Position numbers and translations under genes: made by a program. Under the pieces are notes generated by a model. The model searched no databases. It was not told where the DNA came from and saw nothing but the letters and a program-made list of their open reading frames with translations. 49,275 bases of DNA from Gnetum montanum (taxonomy: Eukaryota > Streptophyta > Gnetopsida > Gnetales > Gnetaceae): NCBI GenBank assembly GCA_015680685.1, contig MNCI01010083.1, positions 1 through 49,275 on the forward strand, in the 5' to 3' direction. Within the stretch, counting starts at the first letter, position 1, and each line of letters starts with the position of its first letter. Positions 26,587 through 37,454 of this stretch are shown piece after piece.

Positions 26587-26772
26587 TGTTGATGCATAAA
26601 TTTTGGTCACACCAACACCTGGAGAAAAACTACTTGTGTTAGGAGACTATTGCCTAGGGCATGGATATAGAAACCGAGAATAGTTTCAGCTAAAGACAGC
26701 TACATGGCCTTTCGAAAATAGTAAAAAAAATAAAATTTTAATTGGAATAGGTGTCTCGAATTCAAGAATATA
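26587..26772 (-). repeat. 5' LTR of the small LTR element
   Basis: About 186 bp, in direct repeat with 25014-25210. Shared runs include GACTATTGCCTAGGGCA and GAAAATAGTAAAAA. Confidence 0.6.
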
Positions 26773-27440
26773 AAAGGATCTATGTTTTTTTTTTCATTTT
26801 TTATTCATAAAAAATTGTACATTATTCACAGAATTACTATTTTAGAGTTTTTACTATCATCCTACAACAGCAATAGAAACCTGGCATTAACAAGCATTCA
26901 TAGTTAAAATTTTATTGGTTGTAGTACTGGTTTGGTGCTATGCTCATGGAAAAGCAATTGCATGTATAGTTAATAAAAAGTGCTTAGACTTTTACTTTGT
27001 GCATGTACAAGACCATGGTTGGTACTTTTAGGAAATGCAAACCTGCAACAAAATCCTAAACATATTTGCTACTAGTCAAGTAAAAGTATTTAACCCAAAT
27101 ACAGTTAAGAGACAATTTTATTTACATTGCATGAATAAACTAGATACAGAAATTCACTATTTCTTAGGTACTATTCTAATTAATTATTGAAATGCTATCA
27201 AGAGGTTTTACTTGAGTTTTAACATCTTAATCCAACTCCTTTTAGAAAAGCACTTTTGTTTAGCGTACATGTCACATTTGAGATATCCTGTTACAACAAA
27301 AGAACTCCGCTGATGCTGGGTCAATTTATAACGTTTATTTTTTATTTTTTAAAATTCAAACATATAAAACTTCAATTTCAATAATTTCTGTTATAAAAAT
27401 TTAACGTTGACAGACAACTAACCCCATATCAATGAATATT
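26773..27440. other. Unassigned AT-rich spacer
   Basis: No open frame, repeat or domain recognised. Confidence 0.35.
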
Positions 27441-27557
27441 AATTGCCCGGCTCTTTGGTCAAGTTTCAACGGCCATCGGTGCTTTTCATTGCAAATTTAC
27501 AACGCAAAATTTCATTCGAGGTATTTAAGGTGAGAATATTATCATGCAGTGTCCTGT

Positions 27558-27660
27558 TATATAAAATCCCCTCATCGGTGTTCTTGAATATGGGAAAGGT
27601 CAGGCACAATAATGAAGGCCGCATGGCGAACGCTTTCGCGTTTTTTCATTTCATGACAAA
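27558..27660 (+). promoter_or_regulatory. Possible promoter with short first exon
   Basis: A TATATAAAA box (27558-27566) is followed about 55 bases later by GCATGGCG, a good plant start context. A 39-base open segment (MANAFAFFHFMTK) then ends AAAG/GTAAGC, a donor-like site at 27661. The patch is richer in GC than its surroundings. A CCCACGTGC G-box-like site lies just downstream near 27700. No following exon was recognised, so this may be a gene fragment or chance. Confidence 0.25.
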
Positions 27661-27730
27661 GGTAAGCTCATGTCTCTGAGCTCTGCCTAGATGACATGGC
27701 CCACGTGCGTCAGACGTTCAAAAACAAAAA

Positions 27731-28180
27731 ATGTTGGGCACAGTTTTTCTGCAAAGTTCATTCGAGTATCCATTGCCCTCCATTAAATCTCCATGATATA
27801 CAAAACATGTTTTACAAGCTGCCAAATGCCCAACAAATTTGGGTTTCTGGGTCCGTTGATCAAAAGTAATTTCTCTTATTAGCCCTGGTCTTGAAGATAA
27901 CTATTTACATCATATTAATTTAACTAAGTCCCAGTAAGATATTTTGACCAGCTAACGAATAAGAAAATAAAAATGTTGGGCACTGTTTTCCTGCACAGTT
28001 CATTCAAGTATCTAGTGGCCTTCATTAAATCTCCATGATATACAAAACATGTTTTACAAGCTGCCAAATCACCAACAAATTTGGGTTTCTGGCTCGGTGA
28101 TCAAAAGGTAATTTCTCTTATAAGCCTTGATCTTGAAGATAATTATTTACATCATATTAATTTAACTAAGTCCTATGAGA
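27731..28180 (+). repeat. Tandem duplication, 242-bp period
   Basis: 27731-27950 and 27973-28180 are nearly identical. Both carry ATGTTGGGCAC, TCTCCATGATATACAAAACA and AATTTGGGTTTCTGG. There is no N between them, so it is more likely biological than the N-flanked duplicates elsewhere. Confidence 0.75.
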
Positions 28181-28254
28181 TTTAAAATACATCATGTAAG
28201 ATATTTTGACCAGCTAAGCTAAGAAGAAGAAAAAATCAATTTAAAACATGAACA

Positions 28255-28640
28255 TTTTAGTTTAAAAATGGATGAAGGAAAAACTATGGATGAACATATA
28301 AATTACATTAGATCTCTTTTAGTGCACCTTGCGGCTTTCTAAGAAAATGTTGACGAAGATACCATCAAAGCCATCCTTCTAAGTAGTCTTCCATCAAGAT
28401 ATGCTAATATTTTCATTACATTAAAAAATTTATTGTTTACCTGATGACGTTATGTCTACTTTAATTGATGCAAGTAGAATGAGATATAAACAAGAATAAT
28501 CAAAAGAATTAATTTCAATAATAATAATAATAATAGAAGTGATAGAAAATACTTCTATTGTGATAAAAAGTTGTTGCAATAAATTGCTTTGATTATGCTA
28601 AAGATCTTTTTGATGGAAAACTACAAAAACAAGCATTTTA
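28255..28640 (+). pseudogene. Ty1/copia gag remnant
   Basis: Translation reads KMDEGKTMDEHINYIRSLLV, then ENVDEDTIKAILLSSLPSRY, then IFITLKNL, matching the copia gag (UBN2) pattern: EHI...F..L, DED....LL.SLP.SY, and T(L/I). After a frame change the segment ends in a partial zinc-knuckle-like RKYFYCDKK. Stops and shifts make it inactive. No copia protease, integrase or RT was seen nearby. The AAT microsatellite at about 28516-28535 lies in the linker. Confidence 0.6.
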
Positions 28641-30300
28641 TGCTAAATATTAGATACAAAGAACAAAATGAAGATGAAGACGATGTTATCTCAAATTGTT
28701 AAAATGTTATCCCAAGTTTCCAAGATGTTTTATCCTAAGATTTATCTAGACTATTGTACATAGCTTTTACATTGAGACATGTTCCAATGTACCACAAGTA
28801 ATATTCTTAAGCAATTTTCAAGTTATCTCAAGTTTTTTGGGTTGTTCTAAGTCATTTCCCAAGTTTTTCAAGTTATTTCAAAGTCTGTTTTTTCATGTTA
28901 TTTAATGTTAGTTCCATCACTACTGTTTTGGACATGACATTAAGAGAAGAATTGATGGATGTGTGTTATGTTCTTATTCCTGTATGGAACTATTCTATAA
29001 CAAATATGGTGTCACTATGTAACAAATGATGTAATTATTATAATTAGATCCAAAATGACAAGCTGTAATAAGGCCTAAAAAAACACATTGTAATAACAAG
29101 TATGTCTCTTGAGGTGACCTTTGGGGGTTTAACATGAGGTATTTATACTCATGAATTAGAGGTAGTGTCAACCTGGAGTTGTAAAGTCGGTAAATATGAG
29201 TAATAAGTACTAAGTAAAATGGGACATGAAGGTGATTAGCCATCCCTACTGGCTAGGTATAGGCTTAACCATAGTGATGGTATTGGATTGGCTCTAAGTG
29301 ATAGATGTTGAAGAAAGATTACCCTAAAAAGCCCTTAAAGTATGATCCAAATACATTATTTCCACATTAATAAAAAATTATTTTTAGTTAATTCTATGAT
29401 TTCCCTTTCATATTCTTTATGCATAATGTCAAATGATACATATATTAGATGATATATAGGAACAAGATGTCATCATGTAAGTCAAATTTATTTAGTTCAA
29501 ATAAAATTGCATTATGGGAATGTCCATATGGATGTTATTTGTATGGCATCCAAATTTGGTGGAAACAAAGATTGGTTGATATTCTATTTTTGAAGATTTA
29601 CTACTTGCATGAATTCTAAAATTAAAATATGAATACAATATTTTTGGAAATAGTTGATACCAAATATGACACAATTTGATGTATAAATTAGTGTATAATT
29701 CAATGAATAAGCTCAAGCTACTTTTCTTGCATATCATTTTTTCTCCATTTGATATTTAATTCCTTCTATCTACGCATTTTGGTGTTCATCTAAAATCAAT
29801 ATGAATAATCTAACTCTTGATAAATTGATGGTCATCAAACAAAGAAGCACAAACCTTCAATTGAATATAGTCTTAGCTTACCACCCAAGAGGTAGAAATG
29901 GCAAGGAAAAAGATGAATAGTAATGAACTTGAGGATAAACTCTATAATATCTAAGGGATGCGAATAAGATGTAGGTGAAACAAATATACTTAGAATAATG
30001 AATGAAGAGTGAAATGAATAACAAATGAGAGATTGATAGATGGGATAGATTTGGTTTTCCCTTCTTGATAAATAAAAAGTTCTTTCTTCGATAAAATAAT
30101 AGAGTTTTCCTCCTATGGAGGGCCAAGAGAAAGCTAGAATATAATAGATGATCAAATCGATTGGAGATTTAAATTGACAAATAAAGTTAATTTATGAGAA
30201 AAAATAAAGCCTAAATGATGGATTTTAGAATCTTACAGTTTGATAGATGAATGAGAAGATTGTTGACACTATTTAGAGCTGATTCAAGAGTCAAACAAGG
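28641..30300. other. About 1.6 kb without a recognisable gene
   Basis: Contains short minus-strand frames (81-106 codons at 28995-29243, 29492-29737 and 29835-30155) rich in F, I, L, Y and S, typical of AT-rich noise. May include the distal part of the copia element. Confidence 0.35.
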
Positions 30301-30304
30301 GCAT

Positions 30305-30590
30305 TTCTACATGTTATTCCATAGGTGATGCTAGTAAGTGACAATGTTGGGGTATGTTGAAATAATGTTGAATGGACACTAGGGATCAGACAAGGCCAAA
30401 AATATCATTTGAAGTCAAGTTTTTGTATGATGATGTACAAGTGACACTAGTAGGTGATGTTGAGGTTATGTCAACATTACCTAAGCATTGATAAATTGAA
30501 ACATGTTACTCTATATCTTTCAAAGTCTCTAAAATCATCCAAACTAATGTCCATCATCTTGGGGATTGAAAACACCACAAAAAGTTTGGC
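30305..30590 (+). repeat. About 200-bp repeat family, left flank of the large element
   Basis: Contains modules such as GGTGATGCTAGTAAGTGAC and AACTAATGTCCATCATCTTG. These recur, diverged, at 46110-46720 on the other side of the large retrotransposon. Confidence 0.4.
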
Positions 30591-30772
30591 CTAGCACTTT
30601 TAGACAAGATTCAAGTTAAGTCATGCAGCTGCCCAAGCATGAGTATAGCATGACCAAACTTGGAGGCCTCCGAAACAGCCCCTAATGGTTCATGATTCAA
30701 TAGGCAAGGTCCCCCTAGGGTCCACAGGCGACTGCACCAGCTTTCGGCATCCAGAATCAAAAGTTTCAGGCT

Positions 30773-31370
30773 CAAAATGCTTGGTTTTGGCTAAGTATAC
30801 TTTGGTTACATTTTTTTACACTGCACAACGTAAGGCTCAGCGTCACCAACTTTTGGAGCCTTGAAACTGAGCCAAAATAGGCCAAAATTTGGCACACATA
30901 ACCCTCATGATCCATGGCATGCAGATCCACTCTGAAAACAGGTCTCATAGGTTAAAAACAGGTTCAAAATGCATTGTTTTCAGGTCATTTGCTGTTAGTT
31001 ACGCTGACATGCTTCCAGCAACGTAAGGACCAGCGTCATCAACCAAAATAGGGCCAAAATGACATCCAAATCAGCCCAAATTTGGCACATAGAACCCTCA
31101 TGACCCATGGCATGCAGATCCACTCTGAAAACATGGCTCATATGTCAAAAATGGGTTCAAAATGCACTGTTTATACGTCATTCGTTGTTAGTTATGCTGA
31201 CATGCTTCCAGCAGCGTAAGGATCAGTGTCACCAACCAAAACAAAGCCAAAACAGCCTCCAAATGAGCTCAAACTTGACAAGCAGCACCCTCTGGACCTT
31301 AGGCATGCAGATCCACTTTGAAAACAGGTCTCATAGGTCAAAAATGGGCTCAAAATGCATCATAAACATT
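30773..31370 (+). repeat. 190-bp tandem repeat inside the 5' LTR, three copies
   Basis: Units start at CAAAATGC near 30773, 30963 and 31148, with a partial unit near 31351. They share CATGGCATGCAGATCCACT, GTAAGGMTCAGCGTC-type runs and TTTGGCACA. The 3' LTR has only two units. Confidence 0.7.
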
Positions 31371-31382
31371 GGACACATTGAT

Positions 31383-31482
31383 GGTCACGTTGACACCCTG
31401 GGACGATGGTCACGCTAACACCTTGGGACGATGGTTATGCTGACACCCTAGGGCGATGGTCATGCTGACACCCTAGGATGCT
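31383..31482 (+). repeat. 25-bp tandem array, four units, in the 5' LTR
   Basis: Unit GGTCACGCTGACACCCT plus GGGACGAT, with C-to-T-type variants (CATGCTG, CACGCTA). The 3' LTR has nine units. Confidence 0.8.
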
Positions 31483-32345
31483 GGATGCCAAACGCTAATA
31501 CCAACACAGATCTACAGATCCAGAGGCCAGACATCCAGATCCACTCTTGTACTTTAACATTCTTTGTACATTTTGCATTTTTCAGTGTATCAAGCTCTTA
31601 TGCTGTGGATTACACACGTCAGCATAAGAGATCTTGGTCACGTTGCATGTTGTACATTGTAACATTTCATATATCCGGTCAACGTAGACACCTGTCACCT
31701 GATCTGAAGTTTTCTCACCCCATAGCCACTCATCTTCTCCCAGATTCGAATGTTGCGCCTAAAATCCTATAAATCTCCTATTTTTCCACTAGATCAAGGT
31801 TCGAAAAATCTGAATCTCACACACTTAAGAAATCTGGACATCAATCTCATACACGGGGCTTTTTATAGACTTGGACGCTATACACTTGAAATCCAAAACC
31901 TGCATCTTCCCATCATCCATTCTCATCCATCAGGGCTAAATGTTCACCTTGTGACCACTCCACAACTACGTTTTGACTGGTGCACATTTTAATTGTTTAT
32001 CAATACAAACAGTTTGCATTATTGCCTAGATTCTTACAGTTTACATTATTGTTCCGATTCACAGTTTTTCCTATTTTCATTATTTATCATTTAAATAGTT
32101 TACATTTGTTTTCATTCGTTTACATTCAGTTTTGCATTTGTTTACATATAACCCCAATGCATCGCAATTGCGTACGTTCGGGTAAGTTCTTGTTTGATCT
32201 GCGTGTGGACCATTCAAGGCACTCTGCCTTCGTTGATTTCCAGCTTGCCCTAAGGCAAAGGTAGGGTCTTCCTGTTTCATTCGTAGATCTCTCGGTGTGC
32301 ATTCATTCTAGCCTCTCATCGACGATTTCGGACGATATAGTAAAA

Positions 32346-32362
32346 TGGCGCTAGAAGGAGGG
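32346..32362 (+). promoter_or_regulatory. Primer-binding site, tRNA-Asn type
   Basis: TGGCGCTAGAAGGAGGG begins 6 bases after the LTR end. From memory it is a perfect complement to the 3' terminal bases, CCA included, of plant tRNA-Asn(GUU). This fixes the plus orientation of the outer element and the right end of the 5' LTR. Confidence 0.7.
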
Positions 32363-32772
32363 ATTTTTCTCTATTAGATCCACCTCTTAGCATCCTAGAT
32401 CCATCGTTCACACGTTGCTGTAATTATTAGCGTTCTTACACTGCCTTGTTCCCAGCATTCAGGAATTATTTCCTATCAATAAATCCTGTTATCTAGTCTT
32501 GACGTTGTTTCAGAGTTTTTTAGACATGTTCCTGCTTGAATCACAGCATCCTGCACCCTCCCCTCTCAGATCCAGATGCTGCTCTCAGCGTCCTGCACTC
32601 CCTGCCAATTTTAGACATTGTTTATAGCATCCCTCATCCTCATCTCTCTTTTTCGACACCATTCACAATGTCCAGATCTAAGTTTTCTTCTCAGACGCTG
32701 CGTCCAACACTTAGTTTTCTCACCCAAACATTCCATCTAGCGTCCAAACACTGTGCCTTAGCTTCAGATGCT

Positions 32773-32999
32773 ATAGTTTACTCACGTTGCAATTTACTCA
32801 CGCTGCAGTTTGCTCACGATGCAGTTTACTCACGTTGCAGTTTACTCACGTTGCAGTTTCCTCATGCTGCAATTTACTCACACTGTAGTTTGCTCACGTT
32901 ACAGTTTACTCATGCTGCAGTTTGCTCATGCTGCAGTTTACTCATGCTACAGTTTGCTCACACTATAGTTTACTCACGCCGTAGTTGCTCATGCTGTAG
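32773..32999 (+). repeat. 16-bp tandem array, about 14 units, in the leader
   Basis: Unit CAGTTTACTCACGCTG with variants CACGTTG, CATGCTG, CACACTG and TTTGCTC. It lies between the primer-binding site and gag. A 155-codon frame (32536-33003) runs through it because 16 is not a multiple of 3 and the repeat lacks stops. That frame is not taken as a gene. Confidence 0.9.
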
Positions 33000-33104
33000 T
33001 TGAAACGCTATTGTACGTTCTTTAACACTTAGCCATATTTTCTCTCTTCAACACTTAGCCATATTTTCTCTCTTCAACACCTAGCCATTTATTTTCTTTC
33101 ACTT

Positions 33105-34128
33105 ATGTCGTTACATCTAGACACTTTGACAATGAACCTTGTGCACACCAACACCATTTCCATCCCCGTTACTGACTTCGGTACCACAATCTCGAGTCCT
33201 GTCACCGTCGCTAAGTTCATAATTACCCTTGGCACGATGAATCCTCAGGAGCCATCTCACCGGTCACTAAGACTACAAGGTATGGATCCCACGTTCACCA
33301 TATTAACGCTTGAACAATATAATTTTATTTGTGTTAAAATCCAAGCTAACCTGGTTGTTGACTGAGCCAAGTTGGAAGCAAAGACACACTATGGGTTAAT
33401 TCACAAAGGATGTCATGACTTCATTCCCACTTCCTATGATGTCATCCCACTCACTGCATCCCACCATGAACTCTTATCAAAACTCCTCATGGCCAAGAAC
33501 CAAACCTCACACCAATTCACCGTAGAACCTCAAAACAAAGATGAAGAAGATAATTTCATGGCTCAGTCCGAACATGGGGATTCGTACCATACTCTCAGTT
33601 CGCATACTTACACAAACCTGTTATTTCACCTTTTCACGGGAGAGACCATGTCTCTTCATACAGTTAAAAGCACTTAAGCACATGTGCCCCAATAGGAAGT
33701 GCCCACTCTTATTCCCACTCTCCCTATGATCGATACTCAATTCAATGTACCCATCCCCACTATTCCTCTGTCATCACGTTATCACCTCTCTTAAAAGTAC
33801 AACCCCAACCACCTCGCTCTCAAATTTATGTAGGAGAAACTTTCCCACCCCAAGTAATCAGGATGCCATCTGTGATACTCACTTTCATATCTACACACTT
33901 CATCGCACGAGTGCAGGTTCATACCACACCCCCGGCTCCTCCAATACAACACCAGGTACAAAGCTTCCCTTCATAACCCACAATTGGCCAATGGCCCACC
34001 CCTGCCACCCAACAACAACAACAACGTTACGATATGTTGCCCTTAGTAGCACCCATTGTAAATATTCCACAAGTGCAACCTCCAATCACTCAACAATCAT
34101 TATTCCTAGCAACCGTACAGTAGTCTAA
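33105..34128 (+). pseudogene. Gag N-terminal or leader reading frames, degraded
   Basis: Open segments 33105-33365 and 33372-33677 share one frame; 33745-34128 is in another. Translations are S/T/P/H-rich and end with PPSAQEWVE-like coding just after 34130, in a third frame. They lie just upstream of the clear gag domain and are probably its decayed N-terminal part. No specific domain is recognised. At least two frame changes separate them from the main gag-protease frame. Confidence 0.4.
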
Positions 34129-34129
34129 T

Positions 34130-35330
34130 TTGTATGGCACTCAAACTAGCCAACCTACTGCTCCACCAAGTGCCCAAGAATGGGTCGAAGCCAAAAAGAT
34201 GATGAAAGAGCTCACTGATGAGGTAAAATGCCTCAAAAGCGCTACCAATGTAGAGCTTAAAGTATTAGAATTTTACCAAGATGATCCTATTAGCTCTTCG
34301 GTCAAATCACTAACCTTACCCAAAGGAGTTTCTTTGCCTTAACTAACTAAATACAATGGGGAAGGAGACCCCAACGCCCATCTAGTCACATTTAGACTAG
34401 AATTCTTGTTGCTTCAGGCTTGGCCCCATGCAATCTTGCATGTGTTCGCCATGGCCCTCATTGGAAGAGCATTAGACTGGTACTGAGCCTTGCCTTGTAA
34501 CTCCATATCTTCTTTGGAGGATCTCTTACACTAGTTCGTTACCAGGTTTAAATACAACCTGAAACTTGAAGCAACCTTGAACAGTTTGATATAGGTAAAA
34601 TAAGCACCCCTTGAACCTGTACAAAAATTTATTCAAAGATGGAGTGCCGCACTTAACGAACCTCATGAGCCAATCCCAGAAACATACCTTCTTATGATTC
34701 TTAAGGGAGCCATGAATGATTTTGTAAAATCAAAATTGTACTATCTAAATGTGTGCACACTAAGCCAAGCTTTTGCACTGATTAAAAACATAGAAGAGGC
34801 AGCCCAAAATAGCCATGACCTTGCTTACTCAGCCTTCAAAAATCAACACACTAAAAAAGATAAAGAAAAGGCTAAAGCAACAGTAGCAGTAGTAGCAGAG
34901 ACTCAGCCTACCAACATGGGACAGCAAGGCAGACCACCTACTACCCCCGTTAACTATGAGAGAACCGCTCCTGCACACATAGCTGAATCATCTACCATGC
35001 AAGCTACTAACACGGGTCATGCATGTACTTTTGAGAGGAAAGACCCTGCTCAATACACACCACTCACCATGAAGCCTTCCCAGTTGTTAGATCAACTTTT
35101 GAAGGCTGAAGCCATTAAACACAAGCAGCTGTCTCCAGCGGTAGCCCAGAGATATGACCGATTTTGTGAATTGGTCAAAAACCCAAGCTTGGAAACTCCA
35201 AATGAGCCTCCTATTCCAAGAGGCTTTAGACTAGATCGATTTTGTGAGTACCATCAATAGAATGGGCATGGTACTGATTATTGTTTCACCCTCAAACAAG
35301 ACATACAATGTATGATTGATAGGGGTGAAA
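34130..35330 (+). pseudogene. Gag of the large Tat/Ogre-like element
   Basis: One continuous frame. A coiled region around AKKMMKELTDEVKCLKSA precedes a Retrotrans_gag domain: YNGEGDPNAHLVTFRLEFLL, then LIGRALDWY, then SLEDLL, FVTRFKYNLK and VQKFIQRWSAALNEP, ending with LMILKGAMNDFVKSKLYYL. A KKDKEKAKATVAVV basic segment follows. A zinc-finger-like CEYHQ, stop, NGHGTDYC lies at about 35250-35285. Gag would assemble the particle. In-frame stops are at 34340, 34484, 34532, 34592, 34601 and 35258, with no frame shift, so decay is by substitution. Confidence 0.8.
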
Positions 35331-35459
35331 TAACATTTGACGATGCTAACCCTGTTAAACCGCAGAATCAATCTATGGATGTGTACAAAGATCCCCTTAA
35401 TACTAAGGAAGCTCCTTACATTATTAACATGATCCATGTTGGAAATGAGCAAGGAATGC

Positions 35460-35890
35460 CCAGAAAACCTTTCGTGATTCATGTTCCTCCTACAGCATCA
35501 ACATCATCCCCACAATCTTTGTATCCTACATACAATCCGCCTACACCTACAAAACCATTTGTCATTCGTGTACGCCTTGCTAATGCAACTGCAAATGTGC
35601 AACTGCTTACCTGGCCCACTCCCTTTGTGGTCCGAGTGCCACCCGTGGTTGCAACCATAGAGGTACAATCACAAAATTGACCAACCCCCTTCGTAATCAA
35701 GGTATCCAAACACCCTGATCTTCAACCTCCTACTCCTCAATTGCAAACCAAACTGACCCCATTCGTCATCAAGGTGCCTAAACACCCTGACACACAACCA
35801 CCTCCAACTGTTCAACCACAACCCCGACTTGCTCCATTTGTCATTCGAGTCCCAAAACAACCCGATGTTCAAGCTCCAATGGTTCCCCCA
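35460..35890 (+). repeat. Protein-level PFVI-V-P repeat in the gag-protease linker
   Basis: In the gag frame the motif recurs about every 25 codons: KPFVIHVPP, KPFVIRVRL, TPFVVRVPP, TPFVIKVSKHPD, TPFVIKVPKHPD and APFVIRVPKQPD. Linkers are P, T and Q-rich. Six units are visible. Stops at 35678 and 35891 interrupt the frame. Confidence 0.8.
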
Positions 35891-36121
35891 TGACCTTTGC
35901 GAGAACACCTCGTCGATAGACTAACTAGAGAACGGTTGGAAAAAGAACATTGAAGTCTTGAATTGGGGCCATCAAAACCCACACCCTTAAATGTTGTACC
36001 TATGGCTCCAACAACTGACGAGCCGGGTACGAGTCACGAAAGCAAAAAATTAGGAATGCTAGATACATCAAACCCAACTATCACATTATACCACATGAAA
36101 ACCATTCCACAATAGATACAG

Positions 36122-36930
36122 TTGTTGGATCCAATGAACCAAGTCTCAACTAGCAAGAGCATACCGAATAGCAAAGAATTGGCTAGAGCCCTAACTCAGG
36201 TCACACAGGCGCTTAAACCAAAAAACACATCTTTAAGCTTGTATGACCTAATGATGACTTCTCAAGTTCATCGTGAAGCCTTAGTACGCATGTTAACATG
36301 GATCTCAATTAGCGAAGACTTGCCTGCAAATGAACCTTCCATTCATGCAGTAATGTCCCCATATCAAGGATCAAGAGCTACCTCACTAAGCTTCAACACG
36401 GATAATATAAAAATAGATGAAAAAATAGGAAAAGTCACCACTGCACTCATGTTCATAACTATACAAGTAAATCAATTTAAAATACATAGGGTGCACGTAG
36501 ATGACGAAGCAGCCATGAACGTAGTACCATACCTCATCATCGAATAGTTAGGGCTAACTGAACAAATCAAACCCACTTCCATGACATTCCTAAAATCATT
36601 CAGTGGATCACGCGTAGTTGTCAAAGGAACACTAACTTTGGATTTCATAGCAGGGGACTGGTTCCCCACGTCAACTAAATTTGTAGTCGTAGATGAGATG
36701 CTTGGTTTTAACTTGATATTAGGATGATCATGGTTAGCCCAATTAAAGGCGGTATCTTCACCCATCCACCAAGAGATTCACTTACCCTACGAAGGTGGTG
36801 AAATCATTTTATATGGTGATGCGGCTACATCTAACATTTCATCGCATGTAGGCATAAACCAAGGCTCAGAGGTCGAATTCGATAAGCCTAAACAGGATGA
36901 AACTACTCTCAAGCTTAAATAGGATGCCAC
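36122..36930 (+). pseudogene. Retropepsin-like protease of the large element
   Basis: Same frame as gag. It reads ALMFITIQVNQFKIHRVHVD, then DEAAMNVVPYLI, then after a stop LGLTEQIKPTSMTF, SGSRVVVKGTLTLDF, FVVVDEMLGFNLILG, stop, SWLAQLKAVSSPIHQEI. This is the Tat/Ogre-type aspartic protease fold: the active-site region is usually (D/V)D(G)A(A/S)xNV, and the later pattern is LILGRSW. Here the glycine after Asp reads Glu, consistent with a GGA to GAA change, and the Arg of LGRSW is TGA. It would process gag-pol. Stops at 36545, 36725 and 36920. Tail to about 37171 in the same frame. Confidence 0.7.
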
Positions 36931-37169
36931 ACCCATTGAACACCAAAATGATAACCAATCTCCAAACTGTGATCCCCTAGAAGATATGGAAGCACTACAA
37001 AACGTGGAAACATTAGAGCATGCTGACATAGGAGTTATTCCTCTAGACATCTTATGGTTAGAATTACCGTTTAACATAATTAGCGAAGGGGATGCTGAAT
37101 ATATGATTACACCAACACACCCAACACACCATATCAATCTTCAAAAATTAAAGAAGCTATTCAACTGTT

Positions 37170-37365
37170 AAAACTACTACTCATCCGAAATGATGTTAAA
37201 CTACTACTTGTTCGAAATGACGTTAAACTACTACTCATTCGAAATGACGTTAAACTACTACTCATTCGAAATGACGTTAAACTACTACTCGTCTGAAATG
37301 ACATTAAACTACAACTATCCGAAAAGATGTTAAAAGACCACATGTTCGCAATGACATAAAACTAG
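37170..37365 (+). repeat. 27-bp tandem array, 6-7 units
   Basis: Unit about AAACTACTACTCATTCGAAA plus TGACGTT. It begins exactly where the gag-protease frame ends (TAA at 37169). The last units are diverged. Confidence 0.85.
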
Positions 37366-37454
37366 CCATGGTCAGGAATGGCCAGTTTATTTTAAAACCC
37401 ACTAAAATAGTTTAAATCTCTCTTGTTTTCTTGTGGCCCAAAATGGCCTTAAAN

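Larger units (their letters stand above)
25014..26772 (-). mobile_element. Small non-autonomous LTR retroelement (TRIM-like)
   Basis: Two direct repeats, 25014-25210 and 26587-26772, begin TGTTGATGCATAAATTTTGG and end near ATACA or ATATA. On the minus strand a primer-binding-site-like TGGTGCTAGAAGGAGGG (26580-26564) starts 6 bases after the right-hand LTR, and a purine run AAGAAGAGGGAAAAA precedes the left-hand LTR. Element sense is therefore minus. The interior of about 1.4 kb has no gag or pol motif, so movement would have depended on another element. The duplicated segment around N26468 probably inflates its length by about 48 bases. Confidence 0.6.
30720..32339 (+). repeat. 5' LTR of the large element
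   Basis: About 1.6 kb, aligned with 44508-46059 from GGCGACTGCACCAGCTTTC to GACGAT and a terminal TATA (TACA in the other copy). It contains three copies of a roughly 190-bp repeat and four copies of a 25-bp repeat. Confidence 0.75.

Noticed and set aside
26315-26642. 79- and 88-codon frames on opposite strands with internal X
   Set aside because: Created by the duplicated segment around the single N at 26468.
28516-28535. AAT microsatellite
   Set aside because: Real but ordinary. Mentioned only with the copia gag remnant.
29835-30155. 106-codon minus frame rich in F, I, L, Y, S
   Set aside because: Could suggest a membrane protein but is typical of AT-rich noise, and a second overlapping frame has the same character.
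32536-33003. 155-codon plus-strand frame
   Set aside because: It runs through the 16-bp tandem array, and the repeat keeps all frames free of stops. No domain.
35479-37137. Minus-strand frames of 76-116 codons over gag-protease
   Set aside because: Antisense shadows of the plus-strand frame, which shows clear gag and protease motifs.
37161-37343. Minus-strand frame repeating SLTSFRMSS
   Set aside because: Product of the 27-bp array (27 is a multiple of 3), with no start context or domain.
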